NCBI GenBank assembly: GCA_947586255.1 | Contig: CANPXP010000001.1 | Location: forward strand, 61,718 to 125,717 | Length of the DNA: 64,000 bases | Reading direction: 5' to 3' | Source: an uncultured Lachnospiraceae bacterium | GTDB lineage: Bacteria > Bacillota > Clostridia > Lachnospirales > Lachnospiraceae | In this document: piece by piece, positions 1 through 8,949 of the stretch | Position numbering within the stretch: position 1 is the stretch's first letter | Layout of the letters: each line of letters opens with the position of its first letter | The notes under the pieces: model-generated | What the model was told of the DNA's origin: nothing | The model's input: only the letters and a program-made list of their open reading frames with translations | Database searches by the model: none | Program-made: the position numbers and the translations under genes

Positions 1-1
1 G

Positions 2-889
2 AAGATCCAGCACGCCGGGATTACCAACATGGAAATTGGTCCGTCCCATAAGCTGATTACCTTTCAGGACGACAGAGATTACTATTATGGCCGTAATGAA
101 GTGGCTTATAATATGGTGGGCGTGACGGCGGCGTGCCTGATGGTCGGCAGGGAGAAGTACACGGAGGTGGGCGGTTTCGACGAGACGATGCCGGTAGCCT
201 ACAATGATGTGGACTTCTGCTTTAAGCTGCTGGAGGCAGGGTATTACAATGTGCAGCGAAACGACGCGGTGTTGTATCACCATGAGTCCCTCAGCCGCGG
301 TCTGGACGAACAGGATGAGGGCAAGTGGGAGCGCCTGCTGGCGGAGAAGGAAGCGCTGTACGCCAGACATCCGCAGATGCGGGGCCGGGACGCTTTCTAT
401 CACAGGGCGCTGATCGACAACGCCTCCGATTACAGCTGTAATTATAAATTTGACTACGAGGAACATCTGCGGGCCGTGGCGCCGGAGGCGTTGGATGCGA
501 AGCTTTTCAGAAAGGCGAAGCCGAACCGCCTGCGCCTGACGGTGGATCGGGCCGAGATACAGCACAAGATTCATGCCGACGAGGAGGACATTCTCTGGAT
601 CATGGGCTGGAGCTATGTGCCTTCGGCGGACAACGCCCTCTATGACAGGCGCGTCCTGCTGCAGCGGACGGAGAGTGACGGCGCGGGCTACACGGCCGTT
701 CCGTTCAACTGGCACCGGGAGGATGTGGAGAAGATTCTCCCGGAGGAGCGGCATATCGGTCTGGCAGGTTTTGTGCTCCGCCTGTCCCGCGCCGGTCTGA
801 CGCCCGGAACATACCGGATCGGTATGCTGTGCACGGACGGGCAGGGCGACAGGTTGATCGCGTGGAGCGGGACGGAGTGTGTGATCTAG
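2..889 (+). CDS. Glycosyltransferase family 2, C-terminal part (5' end outside window)
   Basis: The reading frame is open from the first codon of the window, so the gene begins upstream. The first residues (KIQHAGITNMEIG) match the IQHAG segment in the second glycosyltransferase domain of the next gene. What is left is the acceptor half of a GT-A fold: GACLM-like AACLMVG, GGFDE, then YNDVDFCFKLLEAGY and HHESLSRG. This is followed by about 170 residues of a beta-rich tail that I do not recognise. The family transfers sugars from nucleotide-sugars to surface glycans in the cytosol or at the membrane face. It lies 39 bp ahead of a second enzyme of the same kind, which suggests one polysaccharide operon. 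Substrate cannot be inferred. Confidence 0.85.
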   Translation, partial: KIQHAGITNMEIGPSHKLITFQDDRDYYYGRNEVAYNMVGVTAACLMVGREKYTEVGGFDETMPVAYNDVDFCFKLLEAGYYNVQRNDAVLYHHESLSRGLDEQDEGKWERLLAEKEALYARHPQMRGRDAFYHRALIDNASDYSCNYKFDYEEHLRAVAPEALDAKLFRKAKPNRLRLTVDRAEIQHKIHADEEDILWIMGWSYVPSADNALYDRRVLLQRTESDGAGYTAVPFNWHREDVEKILPEERHIGLAGFVLRLSRAGLTPGTYRIGMLCTDGQGDRLIAWSGTECVI

Positions 890-928
890 GCGCGCGGGAG
901 GCTGCGGGCCGGAGAGGGAACCGGATAT

Positions 929-2926
929 ATGGAATCGAGAGGGCAGGGACAGATGACGGACGAGGAGAGGCTCCGCTATTATAGAGAGGCGTACGGACGG
1001 GAACGGCTGAAGGGCGAAACCCTTGCGGGCAAGCTCGCCGCCGCGAGACAGGAGGAGGCGCAGCTTGCCGGGCGGCTGGACCGTATCAAGGGAAGCGCCC
1101 TCTGGCGCGTGTCCAAGCCGCTTCGCATGGCGGTGCACTGGGCGAGAAGGACCGGGGAGCGGCTCGGCTATTATGGAAGCGTCAGGGGCGTTCTGCGCAA
1201 GCTGAATGCCAAGAGCATCGAGCGAAAGGCGCGCGCAAGGCACGGAACGGCCAGCTTTCCGGATGCGGAGGAGGCGGCGCGGCAGGGCAAGGAAGTTTTT
1301 GCCAGAAAGATAAAGTTCAGTATCCTGATGCCGCTATACAATACGCCGGAGAAATTCCTGCGGCAGGCCATCGATTCGGTCAGGGCGCAGACCTATGCGA
1401 ACTGGCAGTTGTGCATGGCGGACGGCTCGGATGCGCAGCACGCCGCCGTGGGGGCGATCTGCAGGGAATACATGGAGAAGGACGCGCGGATTGTTTACCG
1501 AAAACTTCCAAAGAATGAAGGGATATCGGGCAATACGAACGCCTGTCTCGCCATGGCCGACGGCGACTATGTCGCCCTCTTTGATCATGACGACGTGCTG
1601 CATCCCAGCGTGCTGTATGAGTACATGAAAGCGATCTGCGATCAGGGGGCGGACTATATCTACTGTGATGAGGCGACCTTCCGGGGCAACAAGACGATCG
1701 ATCACATGATTACGCTGCACTTTAAGCCGGATTTTGCGCCGGACAATCTGCGGGCCAACAACTATATCTGTCATTTCAGCGCGTTCGACCGCAATCTGGC
1801 GGCGGGCGTCAATCTGTTCCGCCCGGAGTTTGACGGCAGTCAGGACCATGACGCGATTCTGCGGCTGACGAGCCGGGCGAAATGTATCGTACATGTGCCG
1901 AAGCTGCTCTACTACTGGCGCTCCCACGCCGGCAGCGTGGCCGCCGACATCAACGCCAAGAGCTATGCCATCGAGGCGGCCAAGGGCGCGGTGGCGGCAC
2001 ATCTGCGGGACCAGGGCTTTGAAAATTTCGAGATACTCTCCACCAAGGCGTTTGAGACGATCTTTCAGATTAAGTACGAGATCAAGGGCGAGCCGCTTGT
2101 GAGCATCATTATTCCCAACAAGGACCACAGAGAAGATCTGGAGCGCTGCATCACCTCTATTATGGAAAAGAGCAGTTACGGCCGCTATGAGATCATCGTG
2201 GCGGAGAACAACAGCACGACGGAGGAGATTTTCGACTATTACAGGAAAATACAGGAAAATCCCAATGTCAGAGTGCTGCGGTACAAGGGAGCGTTCAACT
2301 ATTCCCGCATCAACAATCTGGCCGTGAAGGCGGCGCGGGGCGATTATATCGTGCTGCTCAACAATGACACTGCTGTCATAACATTGGACTGGATTGAGGA
2401 GATGCTGATGTACGCACAGCGCGCGGATGTGGGCGCGGTGGGCGCGAAGCTCTATTACGGGGACAGGACGATCCAGCATGCGGGCGTGGTGCTGGGACTC
2501 GGTCAGCACAGAACGGCCGGACACAGCCACTATCGCGTGAGCAGCAACAACCTCGGCTATATGGGGCGGCTGTGTTATGCCCAGAATGTGATGGCGGTGA
2601 CGGGCGCCTGCCTGATGATGAAAAAGGCGCTGTTCACCGAACTGGGCGGTCTGGACGAGAGTTTCGCGGTGTCCCTGAACGATGTGGATCTGTGCATCCG
2701 GGCGTGGAAGGCCGGCTATGTGAATGTGTTCACGCCGTTTGCGGAGCTGTATCACTATGAGTCCGTCTCGCGCGGTCTGGACGATCAGGGGGAAAAGGCG
2801 GAGCGCTATGAGCGCGAATCGGCGGCTTTCCGCGCGAAGTGGAAGGAGCTGCTCGTGAAGGGCGATCCCTACTATAATCCGAATTTCTCACTGGACCGGA
2901 GCGATTTTGCGCTGCGGCTGGAGTGA
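929..2926 (+). CDS. Two-domain family 2 glycosyltransferase
   Basis: A 665-residue protein with a short charged, probably coiled-coil N-terminus (residues 1-60), a basic linker, and two GT-A domains. Domain 1 (about 130-370) has FSILMPLYNTPEKFL, the ADGSD loop and LFDHDDVLHP with the metal-binding DHD. Domain 2 (about 390-640) has VSIIIPNKDH, LLNNDTAV, the GACLMM loop and LNDVDLCIRAWKAGY. Tandem GT2 domains of this kind are typical of enzymes that build O-antigen-like or rhamnose-rich cell-wall polymers. A GAGAGGG motif lies 10 nt before the ATG. An alternative ATG at 953 is possible. It probably shares a transcript with the upstream glycosyltransferase. Donor and acceptor are unknown. Confidence 0.9.
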   Translation: MESRGQGQMTDEERLRYYREAYGRERLKGETLAGKLAAARQEEAQLAGRLDRIKGSALWRVSKPLRMAVHWARRTGERLGYYGSVRGVLRKLNAKSIERKARARHGTASFPDAEEAARQGKEVFARKIKFSILMPLYNTPEKFLRQAIDSVRAQTYANWQLCMADGSDAQHAAVGAICREYMEKDARIVYRKLPKNEGISGNTNACLAMADGDYVALFDHDDVLHPSVLYEYMKAICDQGADYIYCDEATFRGNKTIDHMITLHFKPDFAPDNLRANNYICHFSAFDRNLAAGVNLFRPEFDGSQDHDAILRLTSRAKCIVHVPKLLYYWRSHAGSVAADINAKSYAIEAAKGAVAAHLRDQGFENFEILSTKAFETIFQIKYEIKGEPLVSIIIPNKDHREDLERCITSIMEKSSYGRYEIIVAENNSTTEEIFDYYRKIQENPNVRVLRYKGAFNYSRINNLAVKAARGDYIVLLNNDTAVITLDWIEEMLMYAQRADVGAVGAKLYYGDRTIQHAGVVLGLGQHRTAGHSHYRVSSNNLGYMGRLCYAQNVMAVTGACLMMKKALFTELGGLDESFAVSLNDVDLCIRAWKAGYVNVFTPFAELYHYESVSRGLDDQGEKAERYERESAAFRAKWKELLVKGDPYYNPNFSLDRSDFALRLE

Positions 2927-2934
2927 ATTTTTCA

Positions 2935-2963
2935 TTGCTACGGCACGTGCGATATGGTAAAAT
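2935..2963 (+). promoter_or_regulatory. Sigma-A-type promoter before phosphoglucomutase
   Basis: TTGCTA at 2935-2940 and TAAAAT at 2958-2963 are separated by 17 bp, 37 bp upstream of the start codon of the phosphoglucomutase gene. This is consistent with its own vegetative promoter just after the glycosyltransferase stop. Confidence 0.6.
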
Positions 2964-2999
2964 AAGCAGTATGAAATATTATCAAACGGAGGTATTGAG

Positions 3000-4721
3000 A
3001 TGGGTTACAGAGAACAGTTTGATTTTTGGGTTGGGGACTCTTATTTCGACGACGCCACAAAGCAGGAACTTCTGGCGATCCGGAATGACGAGAAGGAAAT
3101 CGAGGAGCGCTTCTACAAGGATCTCGAGTTCGGCACAGGCGGTCTGCGCGGCATTATCGGCGCGGGCACGAACCGCATGAACATCTATACGGTGCGCAAG
3201 GCTACGCAGGGACTTGCCAATTACATAAAGAAGCAGGGCGGAGAGAAGAAGGGCGTCGCGATCGCCTATGATTCCAGAAGGATGTCCCCCGAGTTTGCGG
3301 ATGAGGCGGCGTTGTGCCTTGCGGCCAACGGCATCAAGGCGTATGTGTTTGACGCGCTGCGCCCCACGCCGGAGCTGTCCTTCGCGCTGCGCGAACTGGG
3401 CTGTATTTCGGGCATTGTAATCACGGCGAGCCACAATCCGCCGGAGTACAACGGCTATAAATGCTATTGGGAGGACGGCGCTCAGGTGGCGGCTCCCAGA
3501 GACAAAGAGATCATCACGGAAGTGAATAACGTGACCGATTACCACACCGTCAAGACGATGGACAAGGAGGAGGCGAAGAAGGCCGGCCTCTATGAGGTGA
3601 TCGGCAAGGCCATCGACGACAGATACATGGAAGAGTTGAAGAAGCAGATTATCCATCCGGATGTGATCAAGGAGATGGCGGAGGATATGACGATCGTCTA
3701 CTCTCCCTTCAACGGTACTGGCAACGTGCCGGTACGGCGGATTCTGTCCGAGCTTGGCTTCAAGCACGTGTACGTAGTACCGGAGCAGGAGATGCCGGAT
3801 CCGAATTTCACCACGCTGGAGTACCCGAACCCGGAGGACCCCAAGGCGTTTACGCTGGCGCTCAAGCTGGCGAAGGAGAAGAAGGCGGATATCGTGTTGG
3901 CGACGGATCCCGACGCGGACAGGCTCGGCATCTATGCGCTGGATACCAAATCGGGCGAGTACGTGTCCTTTACGGGCAACATGTCCGGCATGCTCATCGC
4001 GGAGTACATCCTGCGCGAGCGGACGGCGACGGGAAAGATGCCGGAGAATCCGGCGCTTGTCACGACGATCGTGACGACCAACATGGCCCGCGCCATCGCG
4101 GAGGATTACAAGGTAAAATTCATCGAGGTGCTGACCGGCTTCAAGTATATCGGCGAACAGATCAAGCTGTTCGAGCAGAGCGGTTCCAACAACTATGTGT
4201 TCGGTCTCGAGGAGAGCTACGGCTGTCTCGCGGGAACACACGCCAGAGACAAGGACGCGGTGGTTGCGGTTATGTGCCTGTGCGAGATGGCGGCCTGGTG
4301 CAAGAAGCACGGCAAGACCGTGTGGGATCAGATGATTGCGCTGTATGAGAAGTACGGCTACTACAAGGAGAGCCAGTACGCGATCACCATGAAGGGTATC
4401 GACGGCGCGAAGCAGATCGAGGAGCTGATGAGCAAGCTGCGCGCGAACCCGCCGAAGAACTTCGGCGATCTGAAGGTCAGAGAGTTCCGGGATTACAGCA
4501 CGGGCAAGACGCTGAATCTCGAGACGGGAGCGGAGGGAGAGACAGGGCTGCCGAAGTCCAACGTGCTCTACTTCGATCTTACCAACGATTCCTGGTGCTG
4601 CGCCCGTCCGTCCGGAACGGAGCCCAAGATCAAGTTTTATATGGGCGTTAAGGGCACGGGGCTGGAAGACGCGCAGAACAGGCTGAATAAGCTGACGGAA
4701 GATTTGAAAGCATATCTGTAG
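3000..4721 (+). CDS. pgcA: Phosphoglucomutase/phosphomannomutase family protein
   Basis: 573 residues, the usual length of the Firmicute alpha-phosphoglucomutase. It interconverts glucose-6-phosphate and glucose-1-phosphate, feeding UDP-glucose for surface glycans. Signature motifs in order are FGTGGLRG near residue 45, the phosphoserine loop TASHNPPEYNGYK near 141, the metal loop DPDADRLGI near 303, the sugar-binding segment EESYG near 405, and the phosphate-binding RPSGTEPKIK near 535. The start follows AACGGAGG at good spacing and its own promoter. A strong terminator follows. Placement among glycosyltransferases fits precursor supply. A phosphomannomutase or phosphopentomutase activity cannot be excluded from motifs alone. 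Confidence 0.93.
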   Translation: MGYREQFDFWVGDSYFDDATKQELLAIRNDEKEIEERFYKDLEFGTGGLRGIIGAGTNRMNIYTVRKATQGLANYIKKQGGEKKGVAIAYDSRRMSPEFADEAALCLAANGIKAYVFDALRPTPELSFALRELGCISGIVITASHNPPEYNGYKCYWEDGAQVAAPRDKEIITEVNNVTDYHTVKTMDKEEAKKAGLYEVIGKAIDDRYMEELKKQIIHPDVIKEMAEDMTIVYSPFNGTGNVPVRRILSELGFKHVYVVPEQEMPDPNFTTLEYPNPEDPKAFTLALKLAKEKKADIVLATDPDADRLGIYALDTKSGEYVSFTGNMSGMLIAEYILRERTATGKMPENPALVTTIVTTNMARAIAEDYKVKFIEVLTGFKYIGEQIKLFEQSGSNNYVFGLEESYGCLAGTHARDKDAVVAVMCLCEMAAWCKKHGKTVWDQMIALYEKYGYYKESQYAITMKGIDGAKQIEELMSKLRANPPKNFGDLKVREFRDYSTGKTLNLETGAEGETGLPKSNVLYFDLTNDSWCCARPSGTEPKIKFYMGVKGTGLEDAQNRLNKLTEDLKAYL

Positions 4722-4735
4722 GAAATGAGAAAAAT

Positions 4736-4770
4736 ATCGCCCTGCCGACAAGCAGGGCGATGCTCTTTTT
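4736..4770 (+). terminator. Rho-independent terminator after phosphoglucomutase
   Basis: A perfect 10-bp stem (4736-4745 with 4752-4761) with a six-base loop is followed by GCTCTTTTT. It lies 15 bp after the phosphoglucomutase stop codon. Confidence 0.85.
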
Positions 4771-4798
4771 GAGCGGTTGATCGAAACGGCGGTGCGAT

Positions 4799-6232
4799 AT
4801 GGGCGGCAGGATCCTGAAGGCGAACAATTTCATGAAGACTGTGCGCTACCTCAAGAAAAACGGGCTGCGGCACACATACTACGCGGCGCGGGAGAGGATG
4901 GAGGAAGCGCGGAGGGATGACTACAGCTACAGGGAGCCGTCCGCGGAGACGCTGGCAAGACAGCGGGAGGAGTCGGCGGCTTATACCGTGCGGTTCAGCA
5001 TCGTCGTGCCCGCCTATGAGACGGACGAGACATTCCTGCGGGAGATGATAACGTCCGTGTGCCGTCAGAGCTATGACAGATGGGAGCTGATCATCGCCGA
5101 CGCCGGCAGCGGCGATACCGTGGAGCGAACCGTCAGACAGATCGCGGAGGAGAGAAAAGAGGAGCGCATCAGATATGTCCGCCTGGAAGAAAACAGGGGA
5201 ATATCCGGCAATACCAACGCCGGCATTGCGCTGGCGACGGGGGACTATATCGCGCTGCTGGATCACGACGATTTCCTGGCGCCGGACGCGCTCTATCACA
5301 TGGCTGCGGCGTTGTGCGCGGCCGGGCAGGCCGGCGTAGCGCCGGCGATGCTCTACACCGACGAGGACAAGTATGACAGCGCCGGCCGTTACTATACGGC
5401 ACCTCACAGAAAAAAGGATTTTGATCTGGAACTCCTGCTGTCCAACAACTATATCTGTCATTTTATGGCGGTGGAGAGCGGGCTGTTAAAGAGGCTGGGG
5501 CTGCGCGCGGATTACGACGGAGCGCAGGATTACGATCTGGCGCTACGCGTCGTTGGGGAACTGTGTGGGCGAACGCCGGCAGGGGATCTGTGCGGGCGGA
5601 TTCTGCATGTGCCGAGGGTCCTGTACCACTGGCGGTGTCATGCGGGCTCCACGGCGGACAATACCGCCAGCAAAAATTATGCCTATGAGGTCGGAAGAGC
5701 GGCGCTCGCGGATTTCTGCGCGTCGAAGGGCTGGCAGGTGCAGGTGGAACACGGCCTGCATCTCGGATTTTACGAGATCACGTACCTGCCGGATGTTTTC
5801 ACGGTCAGGGCCGACGTGGGGCTTGTGGGCGGCAGACTGTGGGATCGCGGAAAGCGCGTCTGCGGCGGCGCGCTGGAAAGTGACGGAAGTGTCATGTATG
5901 AGGGGCTGCACAGAGAGTACAGCGGCGGGAGCACCCACCGGGCGTCCGTAAAGCAGGAGATCGCCGCCGCAGATATCCGCTGTGTGCAGGTTCGGGAAGA
6001 GCTTTGGGAAGATTTTGCACAGATCACAGGACTGCCCTATGAGGAGCGCACGATCCGCTGCGGCAGTGGGCGGTCCGCGCGAAGAGTCAGGATAGCCGAT
6101 GTGTCGGGGCTGACCTGTGACGAGGCCGGCTATCGCAAGCTGAGCCTGGAACTGGGGAGAGCGGCTGCCGGGCGGGGCTATCGCGTGCTGTGGGACCCGC
6201 GGATCGGGTTGATGGACAGACAGAGGGAGTAG
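4799..6232 (+). CDS. Family 2 glycosyltransferase with a vestigial second domain
   Basis: 477 residues. The N-terminus is helical and basic (KTVRYLKKNGLRHTYYAARER). One complete GT-A domain follows at about 60-300, with FSIVVPAYETDE, GISGNTNAGIALATGDY and LLDHDDFLAP. The last 150 residues resemble only the back part of a second GT2 domain (VGLVGGRLWDRGKRVCGGAL, comparable to VGAVGAKLYYGDRTIQHAG in the gene at 929) and lack the nucleotide-binding half. The second domain therefore looks degenerate. The methionine at 4832 (KTVRYLKK start) is an equally plausible initiation site, because both candidate ribosome sites are weak. It probably belongs to the surface-polysaccharide set, with 7 bp to the next gene. 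Confidence 0.85.
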   Translation: MGGRILKANNFMKTVRYLKKNGLRHTYYAARERMEEARRDDYSYREPSAETLARQREESAAYTVRFSIVVPAYETDETFLREMITSVCRQSYDRWELIIADAGSGDTVERTVRQIAEERKEERIRYVRLEENRGISGNTNAGIALATGDYIALLDHDDFLAPDALYHMAAALCAAGQAGVAPAMLYTDEDKYDSAGRYYTAPHRKKDFDLELLLSNNYICHFMAVESGLLKRLGLRADYDGAQDYDLALRVVGELCGRTPAGDLCGRILHVPRVLYHWRCHAGSTADNTASKNYAYEVGRAALADFCASKGWQVQVEHGLHLGFYEITYLPDVFTVRADVGLVGGRLWDRGKRVCGGALESDGSVMYEGLHREYSGGSTHRASVKQEIAAADIRCVQVREELWEDFAQITGLPYEERTIRCGSGRSARRVRIADVSGLTCDEAGYRKLSLELGRAAAGRGYRVLWDPRIGLMDRQRE

Positions 6233-6239
6233 GAAGGAC

Positions 6240-7208
6240 ATGGAGAAGCGAATAAGATCCACTGTTGTGATTCCAAATTATAATGGGATCGACTATATAG
6301 AGAACTGTCTGAAGTTTCTGGAGGGTGAGCCGGCCCACATCATCGTGGTGGACAACGGTTCGACCGACGGCAGCAGGCAGCTTGTCCGGGAGAAGTTCCC
6401 GCAGGTCGAGCTGATCTGTCTGGATCGGAATTACGGCTTCTGCAGGGCGGTCAACGAGGGAATAGCCGCGAGCAGAACGGCATACGTTATTCTTCTGAAC
6501 AATGACACGGAGGTGCAGGCGGGATTCGTGCGCGCGCTGGAACAGCCGCTGGAGCAGCACCCGGAGGTGTTTTCCGGGTCGGCGCAGATGCGTAGCCTGC
6601 ACAGCCCGGGAATGATCGACGACGCCGGTGATTACTACTGTGCTCTGGGTTGGGCGTTCGCCCTGGGCAAGGATAAGCCGATCGCGGGATATCAGCGGAA
6701 ACGCAGAATATTTGCGGCCTGCGGAGGCGCGGCCATCTATCGGAGGAAGATCTTTGGCGAGATCGGCGTGTTTGACGAGAATCACTTTGCCTATCTGGAG
6801 GACATTGATCTCGGTTACCGGGCGCGCCTGAACGGCTATGTCAATATTTATATACCGGGGGCGGTGGTCTATCACGCGGGCAGTGGTTTCAGCGGTTCCC
6901 GCTATAACGACTTTAAAGTCGGGCTCGCCGCCAGAAACAGCGTCTATCTGGTTTACAAGAATATGCCGGCGCTGCAGATTTTGTTGAATCTGCCGCTTTT
7001 GCTGGCCGGTTTCGCGGTTAAAACGGTCTTTTTTGTGCGAAAAGGGCTGGGAGGCGTCTACCTGAAAGGGCTGCACGACGGACTGGCGCTGTGCTTTTCC
7101 GGGGAGGGAAGGGCGCACAGGGTCGCCTATGAAAAGGACCGTCTCTACAGCTATATTGCGGTGCAGCTGGAGCTCTGGCGCAACATTCTGTACCGCCTGA
7201 CGGCCTGA
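6240..7208 (+). CDS. Family 2 glycosyltransferase (rhamnosyltransferase-like)
   Basis: 322 residues with a GT-A domain starting at residue 8. Motifs are TVVIPNYNGIDYIENCLKFL, IVVDNGSTDGS, RNYGFCRAVNEGI, LLNNDTEV and FAYLEDIDLGYRARLNGY, the signature of the WbbL/RfbN-like group. A hydrophobic C-terminal stretch (ILLNLPLLLAGFAVKTVFFV, about 245-265) may anchor it to the membrane. The start is well placed after AGGAAGGAC. It follows the previous transferase by 7 bp, so the two are probably co-translated. The exact sugar is unknown; rhamnose or galactofuranose are guesses from family resemblance. Confidence 0.88.
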   Translation: MEKRIRSTVVIPNYNGIDYIENCLKFLEGEPAHIIVVDNGSTDGSRQLVREKFPQVELICLDRNYGFCRAVNEGIAASRTAYVILLNNDTEVQAGFVRALEQPLEQHPEVFSGSAQMRSLHSPGMIDDAGDYYCALGWAFALGKDKPIAGYQRKRRIFAACGGAAIYRRKIFGEIGVFDENHFAYLEDIDLGYRARLNGYVNIYIPGAVVYHAGSGFSGSRYNDFKVGLAARNSVYLVYKNMPALQILLNLPLLLAGFAVKTVFFVRKGLGGVYLKGLHDGLALCFSGEGRAHRVAYEKDRLYSYIAVQLELWRNILYRLTA

Positions 7209-7233
7209 CGGCGGCGCCGAAGTTCTTTGCAGG

Positions 7234-7262
7234 TTGTGTTTTCGGGAGAAATATTGTATGAT
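7234..7262 (+). promoter_or_regulatory. Sigma-A-type promoter before sugar-phosphate transferase
   Basis: TTGTGT at 7234-7239 and TATGAT at 7257-7262 with a 17-bp spacer, 21 bp before the ATG at 7284. Confidence 0.55.
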
Positions 7263-7283
7263 ACATGCTGAGAGGCACGAGGT

Positions 7284-8693
7284 ATGATCAAAGACAATCA
7301 GAAATATTTCAACAGACTGCATGTGGTCCTGGATGCGGCAGTGATAGCCGTATCGTATATGCTGGCCTGGTATCTGCGGTTCGCGAGCCCGTTTTCCAAT
7401 ATCGGCGAGGATGTCGGCGTGCTCTCCGCGGGTACTTATTTCAATATGCTGTTTTTGATCGTGCCCGGCTATCTGATCCTGTATTACAATTTCAATCTCT
7501 ATACGCCCAAGCGGGCTACCGTTCACAAATACGAGATTCTCAGTATTTTCCAGGCGAACACGGTGGGCATGATCCTGCTGATGGCGGGCTGGTACCTCGT
7601 CTCCCAGATCCATTTCTCCCGTGGCATGATGGCCATTTTCTACGTGCTCAACATTGTGCTTATGGGAATAGAGCGGTTTCTGATCCGCTCCCTTCTCCAG
7701 TATTTCCGCGACAAGGGCTACAATCTGAAATATATTTTGCTGGTGGGCTATTCCCGGGCGGCGGAGGAGTACATCCGGCGAATCAACGACAATCCGCAGT
7801 GGGGTTATGTGGTGAGAGGCATCCTCGACGACAGCGTGCCGCGGGGAACCGTCTATCGGGGCGTCAAGGTGCTCGGTGAGATCGAGAATCTGCTCTATAT
7901 CCTGCCGCAGAGCAGTCTGGACGAGATCGCCATCACGCTGCCGCTGAAAGATTACGACAATCTGGAGCACATCGTTGATATCTGTGAGAAATCCGGCGTT
8001 CATACGAAATTTATCCCGGACTACAACAGCATGTTCCCCAGCAGACCGTACACGGAGGATCTGATGGGACTGCCCGTGATCAACATCCGCTATGTGCCGC
8101 TGACCAACACCCTCAACTGGATCGCCAAGAGAGTGGTGGATGTGGTCGTGGCGCTTGTGGGGATTGTGGTTTCCTCTCCGGTTATGCTGCTGGCCGCCAT
8201 AGCGGTCAGATGTACCTCGAGAGGGCCGATCATCTTCCGGCAGGAGCGCATCGGACTGCACAATAAACCTTTTAAAATGTACAAATTCCGCACCATGGAG
8301 GTGCAGAAACCGTCCGCTGAGGAGAAGGGCTGGACGACCAAAGACGACCCGCGCGTCACCAGAGTCGGCAGGTTCCTGCGCCGGACAAGCATCGATGAGC
8401 TGCCCCAGCTCTTCAATATCGTCAAAGGCGATATGAGCGTGGTGGGGCCCAGGCCGGAGCGGCCGCAGTTCGTGGAGAAATTCAAGGAGGAGATACCGCG
8501 CTACATGGTGAAGCATCAGGTCAGGCCGGGTCTTACCGGCTGGGCGCAGATCAACGGATACAGGGGCGACACATCCATCAAGCGCCGGATCGAATACGAT
8601 ATTTTCTACATCGAGAACTGGACAATGTCGTTTGACATCAAGATTATGTTCCTGACGATCTTCAAGGGTTTTATCAATAAAAACGCCTATTAG
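7284..8693 (+). CDS. Polyprenyl-phosphate sugar-phosphate transferase (WbaP/WcaJ type)
   Basis: 469 residues. It is an initiating enzyme that moves a sugar-1-phosphate from a nucleotide-sugar onto undecaprenyl phosphate at the inner membrane face. Four hydrophobic segments lie between residues 10 and 130, then a nucleotide-binding-like domain (LLVGYSRAAEEYIRRI, about 150-240), a fifth membrane hairpin near 275-300, and the conserved catalytic domain. That domain contains FRQERIGLHNKPFKMYKFRTM, RRTSIDELPQLFNI, VGPRPERPQFV and RPGLTGWAQINGY. This is the full polyisoprenyl-phosphate hexose-1-phosphate transferase architecture. The start follows a GAGG motif and its own promoter. It presumably begins the glycan that the neighbouring family-2 transferases extend. 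Sugar specificity is unknown. Confidence 0.93.
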   Translation: MIKDNQKYFNRLHVVLDAAVIAVSYMLAWYLRFASPFSNIGEDVGVLSAGTYFNMLFLIVPGYLILYYNFNLYTPKRATVHKYEILSIFQANTVGMILLMAGWYLVSQIHFSRGMMAIFYVLNIVLMGIERFLIRSLLQYFRDKGYNLKYILLVGYSRAAEEYIRRINDNPQWGYVVRGILDDSVPRGTVYRGVKVLGEIENLLYILPQSSLDEIAITLPLKDYDNLEHIVDICEKSGVHTKFIPDYNSMFPSRPYTEDLMGLPVINIRYVPLTNTLNWIAKRVVDVVVALVGIVVSSPVMLLAAIAVRCTSRGPIIFRQERIGLHNKPFKMYKFRTMEVQKPSAEEKGWTTKDDPRVTRVGRFLRRTSIDELPQLFNIVKGDMSVVGPRPERPQFVEKFKEEIPRYMVKHQVRPGLTGWAQINGYRGDTSIKRRIEYDIFYIENWTMSFDIKIMFLTIFKGFINKNAY

Positions 8694-8949
8694 TGAGATA
8701 CTAAGAGGAAAACGGGCGCGCAAAATCTTAAGATATATGGAAGATTCGGTTAAGAAATCGCAGGGTGGTTGCAAATGCGGATCAATGCGGCTATAATGGT
8801 GCGTTGAGGGGAAACGGGCGCCGCGCCACACAAGATCATGGGTATATTGCGGGAAATTGACACTACAGCTTGATTTTTTGCGGTGATTGTGAGAAAATAG
8901 GTGTCAGGTATTATTTTATACGACACGCGGAAATTAAGGAGTACGGGAT

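Noticed and set aside
2982..4751. Minus-strand open frame of 589 codons opposite phosphoglucomutase
   Set aside because: Shadow of a strongly conserved gene, without motifs or ribosome site.
6087..8831. Minus-strand open frame of 914 codons opposite two glycosyltransferase genes
   Set aside because: It is a GC-rich shadow of well-supported plus-strand genes: no recognisable domain, no ribosome site, and a composition heavy in Arg/His/Val typical of antisense frames.
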